Source of the DNA: Perca fluviatilis
Taxonomy: Eukaryota > Chordata > Actinopteri > Perciformes > Percidae
Assembly (NCBI RefSeq): GCF_010015445.1
Contig: NC_053115.1
Span: 13,242,524-13,306,523 of the forward strand
Length of the DNA: 64,000 nucleotides
Reading direction: 5' to 3'
Part shown: piece after piece, positions 24,321 to 46,437 of the stretch
How positions within the stretch are numbered: the first letter of the stretch is position 1
Layout of the letters: every line of letters starts with the position of its first letter
Translations under genes and position numbers: made by a program
Notes under the pieces: generated by a model
Database searches by the model: none
What the model was told of the DNA's origin: nothing
The model's input: only the letters and a program-made list of their open reading frames with translations

Positions 24321-24868
24321 AAACTAAAGCACTGTTGGCCTCAGTGGCTTTCTGAGGAGCACTGCTGTCTCACAGGTCCATGAACTCTTGTTACTCCCAT
24401 CCAAGGTGACCTACTGTACCTGGCACAAATGTATACTCCAATAATTATGAAGATAACTGATAAGATGGTGTAGGTCAAGCTGTATGTGAGTTTATAAGGG
24501 CATATTTGGGGAAATAGTCAAATCAAATAAAAAAAACTCTTAATAAACCTTCATTAAATAAAATTGATTGATTGACTGACTATTCAAGGTTTCACCTTAT
24601 GTCAAAGTGTTGAGGTAAGGTTTAATAATCAAATGTGTTGTGTGCACAGCGAAAGAGTGAGCACACACTCTGCCTTCCTGTCTGTCAGCAGGAACCTATT
24701 GTGCATCTGTCTGTCAGTGCTCTCAGGAGGTTTATGTGCCTATTATGCATGTTGTCCTTCAACATTTGTGCTGTCATAGGTGTGGAGAAATTTCACTAGT
24801 TGAGCTTTTCACTCTTTTTCCATTCTTTTTTAGTCAAAGTAGAATATGTTAAATCTGTACTCGACTGG

Positions 24869-25065
24869 GACATCTGGGTAGCTCACCTGGTAGAGCGCGC
24901 ACCCATATAAAGCGGCTTAGTCCTCGACGCAGCCGCTTTAGTGACAGCTCCGACCTGCGGCCCTTTGCTGCATGTCATTCCCCCTCTCTCTCCCCTTTCA
25001 AGTCTAAGCTGTCCCGGAAATAAAAGCCTAAAATGCCCCAAAAATAATCAAAAAAATATATAAAT
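24869..25065 (+). mobile_element. tRNA-derived SINE, copy 3
   Basis: Plus orientation. The tRNA-like head contains TAGCTCACCTGGTAGAGCGC (A-box region), the body TGCATGTCATTCCCCCTCTC, and the tail ends in an A/T-rich run. The flanks AATCTGTACTCGACTGG (24852-24868) and AATCTGTACTAGACTGG (25066-25082) are a 17-bp TSD with one mismatch. Confidence 0.93.
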
Positions 25066-25565
25066 AATCTGTACTAGACTGGTCTTCCTCTATGAGGTCT
25101 TTTGGGAAAAGAAATATTTGAGGGAATAGAAAACTCTGCCATTCATATGATTATTATTTTTACTTGGCCATTTATTCATAAAGCATCTGCATCAAAATCA
25201 AATCACTTCTTTCTTGGCCCATGGTGGAACTCAACAGCAAATTTAATCAAACAAAAAGACAAATAAACAAATGAACGTAACCTCCTTGGTGGAGGTAACA
25301 ACAAATTCAATGACACGCCATGTGTAGTCTGATATGCTGTTTATTTTCATATGACACAAGAGGACATCCAAAGTTTAATCTCATCATGCAGATACTGCAC
25401 AAATATTGTATAACGCCATATGACATGTTGGTAAGGAGTGAGGAGCTAATTAGGATACAAATCAATTAATCATTTTTATTCAGCTTTGATTTTCTTCTGC
25501 TTTGAACAAGACTAAATTCACACTCAAACTAACACACACGTCTTACAGACTGTGTCGAACATGTC

Positions 25566-25566
<1 letters not shown>

Positions 25567-25627
<61 letters not shown>

Positions 25628-25648
25628 AACACACACACACACACACAC
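25567..25648. repeat. (CA)n microsatellite
   Basis: Long CA run with ACAAAC interruptions; shorter CA tracts follow near 25737-25773. Confidence 0.95.
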
Positions 25649-27430
25649 CGCGGCATGCAGCCTGAGAGCTTTACTAACAAATAGTTGTTTGGATAGATTT
25701 AGAGTGGCTTTATGAACAAAATACCAAATAAATATAGACACACACAGACACACACACACAAACAAACACACACCTAATGACAGATATTTTCTTATATCTC
25801 AGTTCTGCATTTGTTTTGGATGCAATGTCAGATAGCTGAGAGCATCTTGGCCAAATATTTTCTTTGGACCAAAACATGGAAAAACAGACACAAATCATTA
25901 ATGTAAAAAGATTTTCCAGTTCCATTTCTCCTTGGTCCTTTGGCCTCATATTGTTTTCGGAGTGAAACCAGGTTGTTTGAGTTTGAGCATGTCAAAGTCC
26001 CTGAGGTGCTGGAGCACAGCAGAGGGAAAGAGACTTAACTACACAGTGAGATCACCCTCCTTTCCGGGCCCTGGAGATGAGTGACGCGCAGTTTTTGAAC
26101 AATTCACTCGCTGTGAATGACTCATTGTAGCTGATCTGAGTGGGGGAGACTATGTGAAAGTGTTTTGCTACAATGTTTCAAAGGCTAGTTCTTCAAAGTT
26201 TGTTTTAAGTCCAAAAAGATGGTCAGGGATCTCTTTTTGTGAGAAACATGGACTGAATTCTGACCCCACAGTTGCAGACCCTCAAAAGTCCTGCATGACA
26301 TGGCATGTGCAAACCGCAGTAGGTAATAATAAACAGGATGGAGAGTATCTGGCAGTATGAGGAGAGCCACTAATTTTCCACTTTTGGGAAAATTCAGCCT
26401 GCAATTAGGGTCAAAGTCAGCAGAAACTTGACATCCATGTTACTTGCACAAGTAATACACGCGATACTGGCCTGTGCTGGGAGTTTACCTCGACTCTGTC
26501 CGTCAGACGACAAAGTCCCCGACCACGGCAGATGAAAAGGAAACACACTGTCATGAAGAAAACATGAAAAGAGCAGGATATATACAGAGGAAAATCCTGA
26601 AAGAGTGTTGTTTCCACACCTTAGCACATCTAGAATGGGATTTGACAGATTTTGTGGGGGCAATGGATCAAAGCAGACATCCGACAGGATGCAGAGTGGA
26701 ATTATGAGTTGTCTGAGGTCACATTGGGGGTCGAAGTCACTATGATGTCAACACAGAAATGTGGCAAATATCTATGTGAACGACTCCCTGATAACTCAGT
26801 TTCATTCATTCATTCATTAATTCACTCTGTTCAGGTCAGTCCAACACAGCAGCTTTGTTTCTTCATTTCCACTGATTTATATTCTTATTTACATAGTAAA
26901 CCCCTAGAAATTACAATTAATGTATTGGCCCCTACACCCTTTATTTAAACTGGGAGGTAGAAATAACAGCAGTTCTTTTCAGTTTTACAACTAAACAAAT
27001 TCTGATCCAGGTTCGTAGTTCCTATTCTCAACAAAACCAGCTTGAGGAAAGACATTTTTGATTGACTTACTGAAGCCCCATCCACCAATCCTTGACATGC
27101 AAAAACACGCTCGCACACTGTGCATGTGCAGACTGCAGGCCGGTGCTTTCTGAAACCTTTTCTCAGGCAGTAATGCATGTTCATATAATATGCTCAGGCT
27201 GATTTTACAGCATGGGTTTGTACCACGATGCAAAATAGAGTGCTGCTGATTGATCGGCTGCAACATGCCCAGTGACTCGTATCAAAGGGAGTTGATCGAT
27301 TTCAAAACACTTTTATTTTTTTGAATACCAACAACAATAATGATAATTACACCTTTTTCACAATACAGATTTACATTTGACAGATATTCTGTAACCCTTT
27401 ACAATGGGTCTATCTCTAATCTCTCTATAA

Positions 27431-28419
27431 TGGCGCTTATACCACTGCTAGTAGCAGCTCGGCTCGGCTCGGCTCGGCTCGGCTCGACTCGGCCACGTTG
27501 CCCCGTCCTCCTTTTTCCATTGCATATTTACCCAGGGGGAGAAAAAAAAAAAAAAAAACAACTTTGTTGGGGGGGGGGGGAGGGGGAAAAAAAAAAAAAA
27601 AACCAAAAAAAAGAAAAAAACAACCCCCCCACAAACAATTTTTTTTTTTTGTTTTGTTTTTATTTTGTTTGTTTAAGGTTAGGATAGTTTTTTTTTTTTT
27701 TTACCGATTGGTCAGGGGATAGGACCTGTACAAATCAGGTTACATTGCCTTGCGTAAGCATGGACGCCTGGCCAATAGTAGCTATTGAAGGGCGGGTCTT
27801 GGCATGGCCATAGTGGGGAAAAAAATATCGCGACCAGTGAAGGATATTAGAAGCACTTTTCCGGTGAGCGCTGAGCGTTACTGTGCAGCCTCCAACTGAG
27901 AGAAACGACGTAGATGTGACGTGAGCAACGTGTCTGAAAGTTGGAAGTCTTCTGGTAGCTGTGCCAAGAGAAATCTCAATCATTCCCAATCTTGCAGAGA
28001 CGGAGAGTGTAGGTATATGTAAGGAGATAACATAGGCACAGGCTAATTATTGCTAACTAAAATGCTAGTTAACATTAGTAATTCAACTTAAACAGCTAAT
28101 TACTATGCGACAGTAAGTCGTGTGGTTATGACACGATCGTTAGCCTATTTTTACAAAAACGTCTACTACGGAGAACATGAGATACAAGGTAATGGAGCCT
28201 TTTATACATTGTCGTATTTCTTTAGAAATAAACAATGGACAAATAGAGTCTTTCAACGGGGGTCCATTTCTTTTACTGTCTATGCTTGGAACCTCGACGG
28301 AGGTGATACTGAAAAAGTACCTGTTGGCAGGTACCAGGGACTTTTTTTTTATAATGGAAAACCAAAAAAAGGCAAGTACAAAGTGAGTCGAGCAGGTACC
28401 ATGTAATGGAATAACGCCA
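27431..28419. mobile_element. Harbinger-like non-autonomous element, TSD TAA
   Basis: The left end TGGCGCTTATACCACTGC and inverted right end TGGCGTTATTCCATTACATG lie inside a TAA trinucleotide on both sides (27428-27430 and 28420-28422), the target preferred by PIF/Harbinger elements. GGCTC pentamer repeats lie near the left end, GAGTCGAGC near the right. No transposase frame is visible; the 94-codon frame at 28122-28406 is not recognised. The left part contains a suspicious low-complexity patch. Confidence 0.65.
27540..27710. repeat. homopolymer patchwork, possible assembly artefact
   Basis: Alternating long runs of A, G, C and T with few other bases. This is unlike ordinary microsatellites and like the patch at 50203-50450. 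Confidence 0.7.
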
Positions 28420-28422
28420 TAA

Positions 28423-29022
28423 GTGTACATGCACTGGATACCATGGAGCTCTGAGGGTCATCACTGGTTTTAAAGCCCTTACTCACCATTGTGAACTGTA
28501 TGAACGTGTTGGATGGCCTTCTCTATAAACAAGGAGACTTCAACACTGGCATATTTTCATATACAAGGCTATTTTAGGTCTACTTCCATCCTACCTTCTG
28601 ACCTATATCGGTATAAACGGTATATCCTTCTGTCTGTTCCAAAGGTTAGAACTGAAATGGGGAAAAATGCCTTTAAGTTTGCTGTTCCCTCTACATGGAA
28701 CAAGTTACAGAAATCCATGAAAACTTAATGAGCTGGTCTCATTGGTCGCTTTTAAGAGGATGCTGATTGACTTGGAGGCAGCCACATCTGGCTGCAGATG
28801 TTTTGCCTGATGTGTTTAGGATTGTGGTTGACTCTGAGGGATTTGCTGTTTCAGTTGTTTTATGTTTTTAGTGTTTTTGTGTATATTGTGTTTGTGTGTA
28901 TATGTGGTTATTCTACTGCTTGTCTTGGCCAGGACACTCTTGAAAAAGAGATTTTTTTTTTAATCTCAATGAGTCTCTTCCTGATTAAAAAAAAGGTAAA
29001 TAAAATAAATAATAAATAAATA
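28423..29022 (+). mobile_element. 3' end of a LINE (L2/CR1-like)
   Basis: Contains GTTAGAACTGAAATGGGGAA and CCCTCTACATGGAACAAGTT, typical of the end of a fish LINE reverse-transcriptase ORF. The 3' part has AGAGATTTTTTTTTTAATCT, CAATGAGTCTCTTCC and a TAAA-rich tail. The ORF is broken by stops and truncated at the 5' end, so it is an inactive copy. Confidence 0.7.
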
Positions 29023-30032
29023 TAAGCCGTCGAGCTTCATCACCACACTGCACGATCCATCATGCTCCACTTCTGTCACACAGACTTTCTCTCTTTCAAT
29101 CTGATGCTCAGACTCTTCTGGTCTCCCAATCAGCTCCACCTCTGAACCTCATCACCATCTGCTTTGATTCAGCCTATGATACTAATGATCAGATCTGTAG
29201 CACTGACCAACTGACATCTGAGATGCATCCAACACCTCAGTGTTTATCAAACTAGTAACATCAATCACCAACTGGTGGAGTCACAAACAACCCTACTGTA
29301 TGATACTCTTCTCTGGAAACTATGCAAATACTTCACATGCAGGCTAGAATAAAAAAATAAATTAAAAAAAAGCCTCAAATGTTGAACAATCACTCAGAAC
29401 CGCTGTAAACATTCAGGTTGGAAAATACAGCAACTATAAACCTAACGTCCCAGAGTCTAACCATCAGATATAAAGAAACCCGCTTGGCAGCGCTAACAAC
29501 AAACACATGAGGTCAAATTCCTCCTGCTTGTCTTGCGGACTTCGTCAAGTGAAGGATGGAGGATGAAAGAAAGAAAGAAAGAAAGGGGGGAGGGGAAGAG
29601 GAAGATGAGGAAGGGGAAGAAGTAGGTTGTTCGTGAAGGTAAAAACAGCATTTACCTTTATGACAGAATAATTTAACTAAATGCATACACACTAAGTACT
29701 CCTGAGGTGATTTCCAGCCTGAAATAAAGTTTGTGTCATATTCTTTAGTCAGGAACTGCAGACATGACAAATTGTTGAAAAAAGAGTGAAAAAAAATAAT
29801 TCAAAGTGTGAGCCATGGTCTTTTTGTCTGCCATTTCTGGGCTGTGGAATTGTATCCGGTGTTACGGTCATTATTGTAGCCTTAAAGCCAATTACTGTGC
29901 TCACTCTTTTTGGCTCCACAAAATCCCGCATTTCCCTCTCTGGTGTCTCAAGATTGAGATTACAGTGCTGAGGCTAAAAGCACGATACTGTGAGTTTAGT
30001 TTGACTGGAACAGCAGCGGTCTCTGAGGGCAA

Positions 30033-30034
<2 letters not shown>

Positions 30035-30071
<37 letters not shown>

Positions 30072-30091
30072 AACACACACACACACACACA
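30035..30091. repeat. (CA)n microsatellite
   Basis: CA run with two ACAAAC interruptions. Confidence 0.95.
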
Positions 30092-32431
30092 TCCGTCATC
30101 CTTATTGAAACTGACATGGACAGGCAACAGTGAAAAATGACCTCCTCTTCGCCAGAGTATACGGCTGGTCAAGTGTGAAGAGATGATGGAGGAGCGTTTC
30201 CACTCAAATCGAATCCACATTCACAGAGGTGCTGGGTAATGTTCACTCAAAACTGAATGACAGAGTTGTGAGGAAGGCACAAACTGACAGACATTAAAGG
30301 TTTCGCTGACTTGCACTTGGGTGCAACATAATATCAAATTCCCTAGAAAGTTTGATATGAATAGCATATTCTGGTGTTGTTAATGTCTCCCTTTTTTATC
30401 CATACCTTTGGTCCAGTCTGTGTTAGATAGATTGCCTTAGGATCTGTACAAACATTTATGATTTTGACTAAAAAAAAAACGATTTAACATTGATAATCGG
30501 AAAAAAAGAAAGAAGCAGAATCATGAACTCTTCGCTATGTTAGTATTTAGCTCAAAGCACCACTGTGTTGCCTCAGAGAGCCACAGCATGGCTGTAGAGT
30601 TTAATGTAACAGGGTTGACTAATTTAAAACACAAAGAGCTGATGTTCTTTTCTTAAAAGGAAACACCGGCTCTCCAAGTGCAGACCCAAGTTATTAGCTC
30701 CAGAAATAATGGAGCCAATGGCAGGTCAGAGAGCTCAAAGTTAGAAACCTCTCTGGTGGATTTCTTTATGCGGAGTGATGAATGACAGACAGAGTGAAAG
30801 ACTTAAGTGTAGCTGCTTGACAAAAATTGAACCAAAAGGGGGGTAAAAAAGAAGAAAAAAAACATATACTGTATTAACCAATCAGATGAGGCTTATCAAT
30901 ACAAAACAAGAAAAATTGAAACCAGAGCAGCCAGAGAAAGTAACAGCATTTGAAAACATATAACCAGGCTAGATAAAATAAACCATATCCACAGATAGCA
31001 GGTCCTCTGGAAGGGACCACCACTGTGCCGTCGTATTGCCTGACATCTGTTTTGCAGCTTGGCTGTGCATGGTGGTTTATGTTGAGAAAGCAGTGTGTGT
31101 ATATCATCTTTGGCCCGGGTCCATGGGATTTTGACAGTTGGCTGCAGGCAAGGTAGTCTGATGCAAAGGTTTCACGGGGAGAACAAAGAGCTAACGAGGA
31201 GACAATAAAAGGTGCTGTTCTCTGCAACACTTTCTCTCTTTGGGACTAATCTCAGTTTCACCAATTTATTTTTGTTTGACAAGGCCAGAATAAATTGCTG
31301 AATTTAAGATTAGTCAACTTTGTCCTGGAGATCTGTGTGTGTGCTACCTAATCACCTTTGGGTATTCAACGTTGGAACTTGATACACTTTGGTTTAGCAC
31401 CACAAACAAATACTGGGAAGGTGCATCTTCTCAAGGACCTAAAGTAACTACTTCTTTGCTAAGGAGGTTCAAATAATGCGTAAGAGGGAAAGCTTGTAAA
31501 TGTCCGCTTCGTGTCCAGCTTTACTGCAGAACGATACTGCGAGAGAGTTCCTGACATACAGTAAAACATATTTGAAATGTGTCCATTTTTGTGTTTCTCC
31601 TCTTGCCATGCAAACCCTGCCTCTTGCTCCCTCGGTTCATGCGACGCCACCATATGGAAGAAATTTGGTTCAGCTCTCCTCGAAATTGTGTTGAAAATGT
31701 CATCTGCCAAGATGATTTTACGTCTCGAATGGTTCTGTGCTCCCTCTAAAAGTGCACCAGACCAAACACTGGACAACAGCTTGAGAAATTGATGTTGCTT
31801 TAAAACTTGCACCAATTCTTTGAAAACCTTTGATTTATTCGCACTAAATCACACCAAACACGTTGTGCATACCGAAAAGCATTTATCATGTCTGACTTGA
31901 ATATATCGAAAGCAGGAAGCGTTTCAATTGAGGTTAGAAACTTTACTTGAGTTTGTTACTTTGTTCTGGTGTTTGGCTAGACACATTTATTTGAAAGTGT
32001 GTTGCGGATGAAAAGAGAGATTTTTTTTTTTACTGTTGTTGTTGCACCAGAAACTGGTTTAAATTGTTGCTTTAGACTGTAGCTGATTGGACAGGTCTTG
32101 AAAAGTCAATGAGGCAAATTAAAATACAATCATGAACACCAAGACTACAATCTGCATTTCTAGATTGCAACTACAAAAGAGGGATTGTGGTTAAGCACAG
32201 GAAACAAATTTTCACAGTATTGGTTTTTATTGTTTGATTTATATGCTGAATGCTTTGTAGATGTAGTTGTTATGATGACTCAAGGAGGATCTAATCTGTG
32301 GATGTATTACTTTCATATTAAAATAGTTCATTTCTATCAAATTCCACCCAATAAAAGTAACATACAGTACAGCATATTATGAGGACTGTGACAACTAAAA
32401 AGGACCACATAGGAAGTTTGGTAAAAGTCCA

Positions 32432-32437
32432 TTTATT
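32432..32437 (-). promoter_or_regulatory. ccdc3: candidate ccdc3 poly(A) signal
   Basis: TTTATT on the + strand is AATAAA on the ccdc3 strand, about 1.05 kb beyond the stop codon. It is a canonical motif in a plausible place, but transcript data are absent. Confidence 0.45.
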
Positions 32438-33490
32438 TATGAAAAGAAGAAAAACTAAAATACATGTGTTACACACATTATGCTATTGGGAAAGCAAACC
32501 ATATGTTTATAGTTTAGAGGAAGCGAAATCACAATAGAAGCAAATACAGAAATTATAATAAATGCAAAACTTTCATTTCTGACACAGAAAAAGCCAATCC
32601 TGTACCACGCCAGGCTCACTGGCTGGATTTAATGAGTGCTCAGCACTCTGTTTTCAAATACCAAAAATACACTTTCATTCAATACAATGTGAATCATACA
32701 CTTTGGGATAGTTTCTTGGGTATAAATTATGCAAGTAAATGAAATGCAGGCAAAGAAAAGTATGATGTGACATAATGTTAGGTCTTTAAACTTTGACACA
32801 GCTGCTTCTCTGTAACTATACGCTCACATACACAGTCAGAGCTTTATGAGAAAGACGAGACGTGTTCATATCACCTTGTCTAAGAGTGGACCGATAAAAG
32901 ATGGTTGATCTGGAGCATTTTGATGATAGAATTCCTGATGTAAGAAACTAATTCTAATATTTATACAATGCATAATGTGTCCAGCACAGAAAGAAACGAC
33001 ATATTCAATTTTCAATGCTTTAACATTGTCCTCCTATTGTTCAACAGTGCATCCGCCAGCTCAGAGCTCTGTCCGATGATTCGAAAATGTTTGTGCTGCC
33101 TCTGAATTAAACTAATAAAAGACAAAGGTAAAAGTTGGGGGGGGGGGGGCAACAGTTATTCAGACAGAAATATCATATTGGACTAATTGGGTGAAATAAG
33201 AGGTAAGGAGATTTAGATGAAGAGGTCTTACTCCCGTGAAACTATTTAAATCATTTATCTCAGAGGCAGTTAATCCTTCACTTTTAGTTCATCTGGGGAC
33301 ACAAAATATCTCAAGCCCTGCCCTCCCCCCCCCACACACACACACAAACACACACTCACACACACACACACACATGCACACACGCACACACACACACACA
33401 CACACGCACACACACAGAGTACTTAGTATATGGATAAGGATGTAAAGACATGGAGAATGTAATGCAATTACAATTGCCACTGTTTGTACT
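32438..33490 (-). other. ccdc3: candidate ccdc3 3'UTR
   Basis: Non-coding sequence between the ccdc3 stop and the candidate poly(A) signal. It holds a (CA)n tract at 33333-33416 and a G-run at 33137-33147. Confidence 0.5.
33333..33416. repeat. (CA)n microsatellite in ccdc3 3'UTR
   Basis: CA repeats with CATGCA and CACGCA interruptions, about 75 bp beyond the ccdc3 stop codon. Confidence 0.93.
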
Positions 33491-42887
<9,397 letters not shown>

Positions 42888-43715
42888 GATCCGACAGAGA
42901 TGAGACGACTGTGGGTCAGTGAGGCGCACCGACGCGCACGATGCTGCTGATGGATGAAATCACGAGAAAAAAAAACTTTCACTCCATGCACATACTTCAA
43001 AAAAAAAAAAAAAAAATGCTGCCTCAACAGATATTTACAGTGAATAAATAATGTTTTAGTACCGGACCGATGATTACTTCTCTGCGGCCCTTGCTTCCTC
43101 CTCCAGCCACAATACCTGCGATCAGTGGATCAACCCGTCCACACCAGCATCCCCTGCAAAAAATGTGCCTCTGACCTTTGAAATGAGACCAGGAGGTGTG
43201 CAAGTGTGTGCATTCAGGCCTGTGTGTGAAATTTTCAAGCGTAAAAACTAATAATTTTATATAAAATAGGCTAATACATACAATTAATAATAGATTAATA
43301 AAATCGTCCAGCTCCAATGTTGTGAGATTAGGTGGCATTTAATGCAACAAAGAACCGTCGTAAAAGTCTCTACAGCCAATAACGAAAGACTAAGTTTAGA
43401 ATAAATCAGTGACGCCCTCTAGTGACAACATGGACACATGCTCAGTGGAGTTGACTTTAGAGATCTTTTCCACACTTAGGCACACTCCAGGCTCTATAAT
43501 GAAAATGTAAATTATCAGCTGACTCCGATAAAAACCAGCTCTGATCAACGCTGTTCAGAGCGCGTGGCGCACCTTATTCGTCCACTTTCTCATGTTAATT
43601 TATTACCAATCAAACCCAAAGCTTCCTTCCATTATTTGCCAATCAAAAGAATTCTCATAACCATTTCTCACCAGTCACAAAACCGATTCCTCCCGGTACC
43701 TTAGATCAATCCGTA
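42888..43715 (-). promoter_or_regulatory. ccdc3: ccdc3 upstream region
   Basis: Sequence between the ccdc3 start codon and the tRNA gene. It should hold the 5'UTR and promoter, but I see no clear TATA box. A 20-base poly(A)-like run lies near 42998-43016. Confidence 0.35.
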
Positions 43716-43788
43716 GGGCCAGTGGCGCAATGGATAACGCGTCTGACTACGGATCAGAAGATTCTAGGTTCGACTCCTGGCTGGCTCG
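43716..43788 (+). tRNA. tRNA-Arg(ACG)
   Basis: 73 nt. Acceptor stem GGGCCAG pairs with CTGGCTC with one G-U, discriminator G. The A box is TGGCGCAATGG. The anticodon arm TCTGA-CTACGGA-TCAGA gives anticodon ACG. The T arm CTAGG-TTCGACT-CCTGG has one U-G pair; it contains B box GGTTCGACTCC. It differs from the vertebrate consensus I recall only by that T-arm base. No intron. A TTTT terminator follows. Confidence 0.97.
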
Positions 43789-43790
43789 AC

Positions 43791-43794
43791 TTTT
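43791..43794 (+). terminator. RNA polymerase III terminator
   Basis: TTTT two bases after the tRNA 3' end. Confidence 0.85.
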
Positions 43795-44130
43795 CAACGT
43801 TTAACTTATTATACCTATTCCTACTTATACCTACCTAGATTACATTATTTAACGTAAAACATAATCAACCGTCATCATACCACCTAATTATTGTAACACA
43901 ATAATACAGTAGGCCGGATCATATAGGGCCTATTTCCTATTAATAGGCCTATTGGGAGGGACAGATCATGATGTCATTCTAGTTCTTCGTTGACTCAGAG
44001 ACAAGAAATCGGTCTAACTGCGGCTTCTGTCTGGAATCTGTAGAAAGTGTCCTGCTAGGTCAAGACTGAGGGAATAATATACATTAGTTCTTTGCAGGGC
44101 CACGGCCGGTCGGCTGTGTTTCGAGCAACG

Positions 44131-44280
44131 GCCAGCGAATGACAGCTCGAATAACTTCCTAGAAATGGCCAATGAGGGCGCTCATTACCACCAGAAAACA
44201 GCCACGAGCAGCCAATGACAGCTCGAATGTCTCCCTAGAAAAGGAGCCAATGAGGAGGCGCGTTTGCCCCTGGAAAGTTT
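44131..44280. repeat. 75-bp tandem pair carrying CCAAT motifs
   Basis: Unit 1 (about 44131-44205) and unit 2 (about 44206-44280) share AATGACAGCTCGAAT, then TCCCTAGAAA or TTCCTAGAAA, then GCCAATGAGG. CCAAT occurs once in unit 1 and twice in unit 2. The pair is GC-rich relative to its surroundings. Confidence 0.7.
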
Positions 44281-44441
44281 TAGGCAAGTTTCGTTTCTGC
44301 GGAGGAAGATAGGAAGATTTCGACTTTGTTTTTTTTTTTGTTTTTTTTTACTGTGGGCCTATTGTAAGTGTCATGTTAGCTTAGTGCATAAACAAGACAT
44401 AGACTAAATAGACACAGTTTATAACCTGCAGGTTAAGTTCA

Positions 44442-44484
44442 ACTACGGATCAGAAGTTTCTAGGTTCGACTCCTGGCTGGGTCG
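44442..44484 (+). pseudogene. tRNA-Arg(ACG) 3'-half relic
   Basis: ACTACGGATCAGAAG, then TTTCTAGGTTCGACTCCTGG and CTGGGTCG match positions 31-73 of the intact tRNA with few changes. Similarity continues past the 3' end (GACTTT, then GTTAAC-like bases), so this is a duplicated locus that has lost its 5' half and A box, not a fragment of processed tRNA. Confidence 0.85.
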
Positions 44485-45055
44485 ACTTTAACATGTTAAC
44501 AATTAGGCTACATAACATCATTCTGGCCTGGGAGCCAGACGAAGAGGAAAAAGAGAAAACTGAAAAAACTAAATTCTGTGGCACCTCTGTTTCAGTCTTC
44601 TGGCATTTTAACTTCTTTATAATATATATATATTCTTTAAATTAAAAAAAGTTATTTTTGTGTATTTTTAGAGCAGGAAGACATGTCCACAGGATCACCG
44701 GTTCGAATCTCAACACCGGCAAGGTTGAGTTTTAGAAAATGCAGAATAAAAGTGTTTGTGTTGCTCATTTAAACTTAAACTTAAAAAAGCTGTTGACTTA
44801 TAACTAATGCACATAGTCTAGATTACATATTTAGACTATCTATACATTCTTTGTATCTCCAATATGTATTTATGTATTATATTTAAAAATATTGTAACGT
44901 TTTTGTTCCTTAAGTGTTCCTTAAAAAAATAAATGTTTTTGCTGTCAGGGTGGTGTCTAAGCCTGTTTCAGGTTTTCAAAAAAAAAAAAAACATTATAAT
45001 AATCCTTTTAATTTGAAAATAATGATAATAAAGGATCACAGTGTTAATGTGCATA

Positions 45056-45060
<5 letters not shown>

Positions 45061-45090
<30 letters not shown>
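45061..45090. repeat. (AT)n microsatellite
   Basis: Perfect TA dinucleotide run of about 29 bp. Confidence 0.9.
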
Positions 45091-45094
<4 letters not shown>

Positions 45095-45111
45095 CATAAG
45101 TATGATGTATG

Positions 45112-45156
45112 CACATCATGTGATTTCACATCATGTGATTTCACATCATGTGATTT
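45112..45156. repeat. three tandem 15-bp units
   Basis: CACATCATGTGATTT repeated three times without change. Each unit contains the odd palindrome CACAT-C-ATGTG. Three units without spacers make this a small satellite, not a CRISPR array. Confidence 0.93.
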
Positions 45157-45785
45157 CATTATATACGGACTGTATACAGGGTTCAAAATTAGCACCATCT
45201 ACCATCCGAATGCTGGTAAAATACACAGGTGGCTGGTAGATTTGCTTCACTCACCAAAAAAACAATGGCAATCTATTGCGTCGCTGGTAAAATTTGAAAC
45301 ATTCACACAAGGTTGATTTTTAACCCTGACATGGTATATAATGAAATCACATGGTGCCTCAGACACCAACCTGATGAAGGCAAGTCCAAAATGTGTTCTG
45401 AATAAAGCAGACCTTACTTGAGAAGACCTGTGCAATGTGTTTCAGTTGCAATGGACTTACATTGATATTAGCTATAACATCATGGAATCTACTCTAATTA
45501 AAATAAAAAGTGACATGGCACAGTTAAAAATCAGTCAAAAAAGGAAAGTTTGGCTGTGTAGGGTTAGGAACCAGTGGTGTACACTGACATCTAACCACAT
45601 TTTGCATTTATTGTGTTTCTATATTTGTTTATTAGGAAAACATTCTCATATTAAGATGATATACTAAAAAATACTCAAATAACTTGACTCTCTATGCTGA
45701 ACAGGAATTAGACATTATTCATGAAGGTTTGAATATTTTAGTAAAAGTCGTGTGTGTACAAAAATGGCTCCCATACGGTCATAGT

Positions 45786-46020
<235 letters not shown>

Positions 46021-46326
46021 CACTCGACAATCACGTAGAAGGCATGATTTGCAGACCATTCAACACCATTACGGGCACGAATACAATTTTCACATGAGGA
46101 TATTCTGATAATTATTTCATTGTTTAAAGATCCATTACTTGAACTCTGAAATGATCCACTGTACTTGAATACAACAGTGGTAGTTACATTTTTTTTCAGT
46201 GAGTCATAGTGAATCATAACACATCATGCAAGAAAAGTGACTCAAATAAATGCAACATTTTAAATACATCTTTAAAATGTTAAACTCTTTCCAAACCAAA
46301 ATCCGTTCTGAGGACTTTGCACTCTT

Positions 46327-46437
<111 letters not shown>

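Larger units (their letters stand above)
21641..32420. other. intergenic region between camk1 and ccdc3 (tail to tail)
   Basis: I found no exon with recognisable homology. The contents are repeats listed separately: an old dispersed repeat (23.6-24.3 kb), two SINEs, CA tracts, a Harbinger-like element and a LINE end. Open frames of 60-120 codons, for instance at 31459-31815, show no family features. Confidence 0.6.

Noticed and set aside
28122..28430. 94- and 96-codon frames on opposite strands
   Set aside because: Inside the Harbinger-like element and mutually overlapping; no DDE transposase or DNA-binding motif seen.
31459..31815. 118-codon minus-strand frame and overlapping + frames
   Set aside because: No conserved motif, no signal peptide, no good splice sites, and similar frames on both strands; consistent with chance.
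42888..42929. An N-terminally extended ccdc3 start upstream of 42887
   Set aside because: The extension opens with GTG, not ATG, and would bury the signal peptide; the ATG at 42885-42887 has a good context.
44685..44725. Possible third tRNA relic with GGTTCGAATCTCA
   Set aside because: The B-box-like string is isolated; flanking bases do not form a T arm or acceptor stem, so chance cannot be excluded.
45112..45156. Possible CRISPR-like array
   Set aside because: Three adjoining 15-bp units without spacers in a vertebrate genome; a small tandem repeat.
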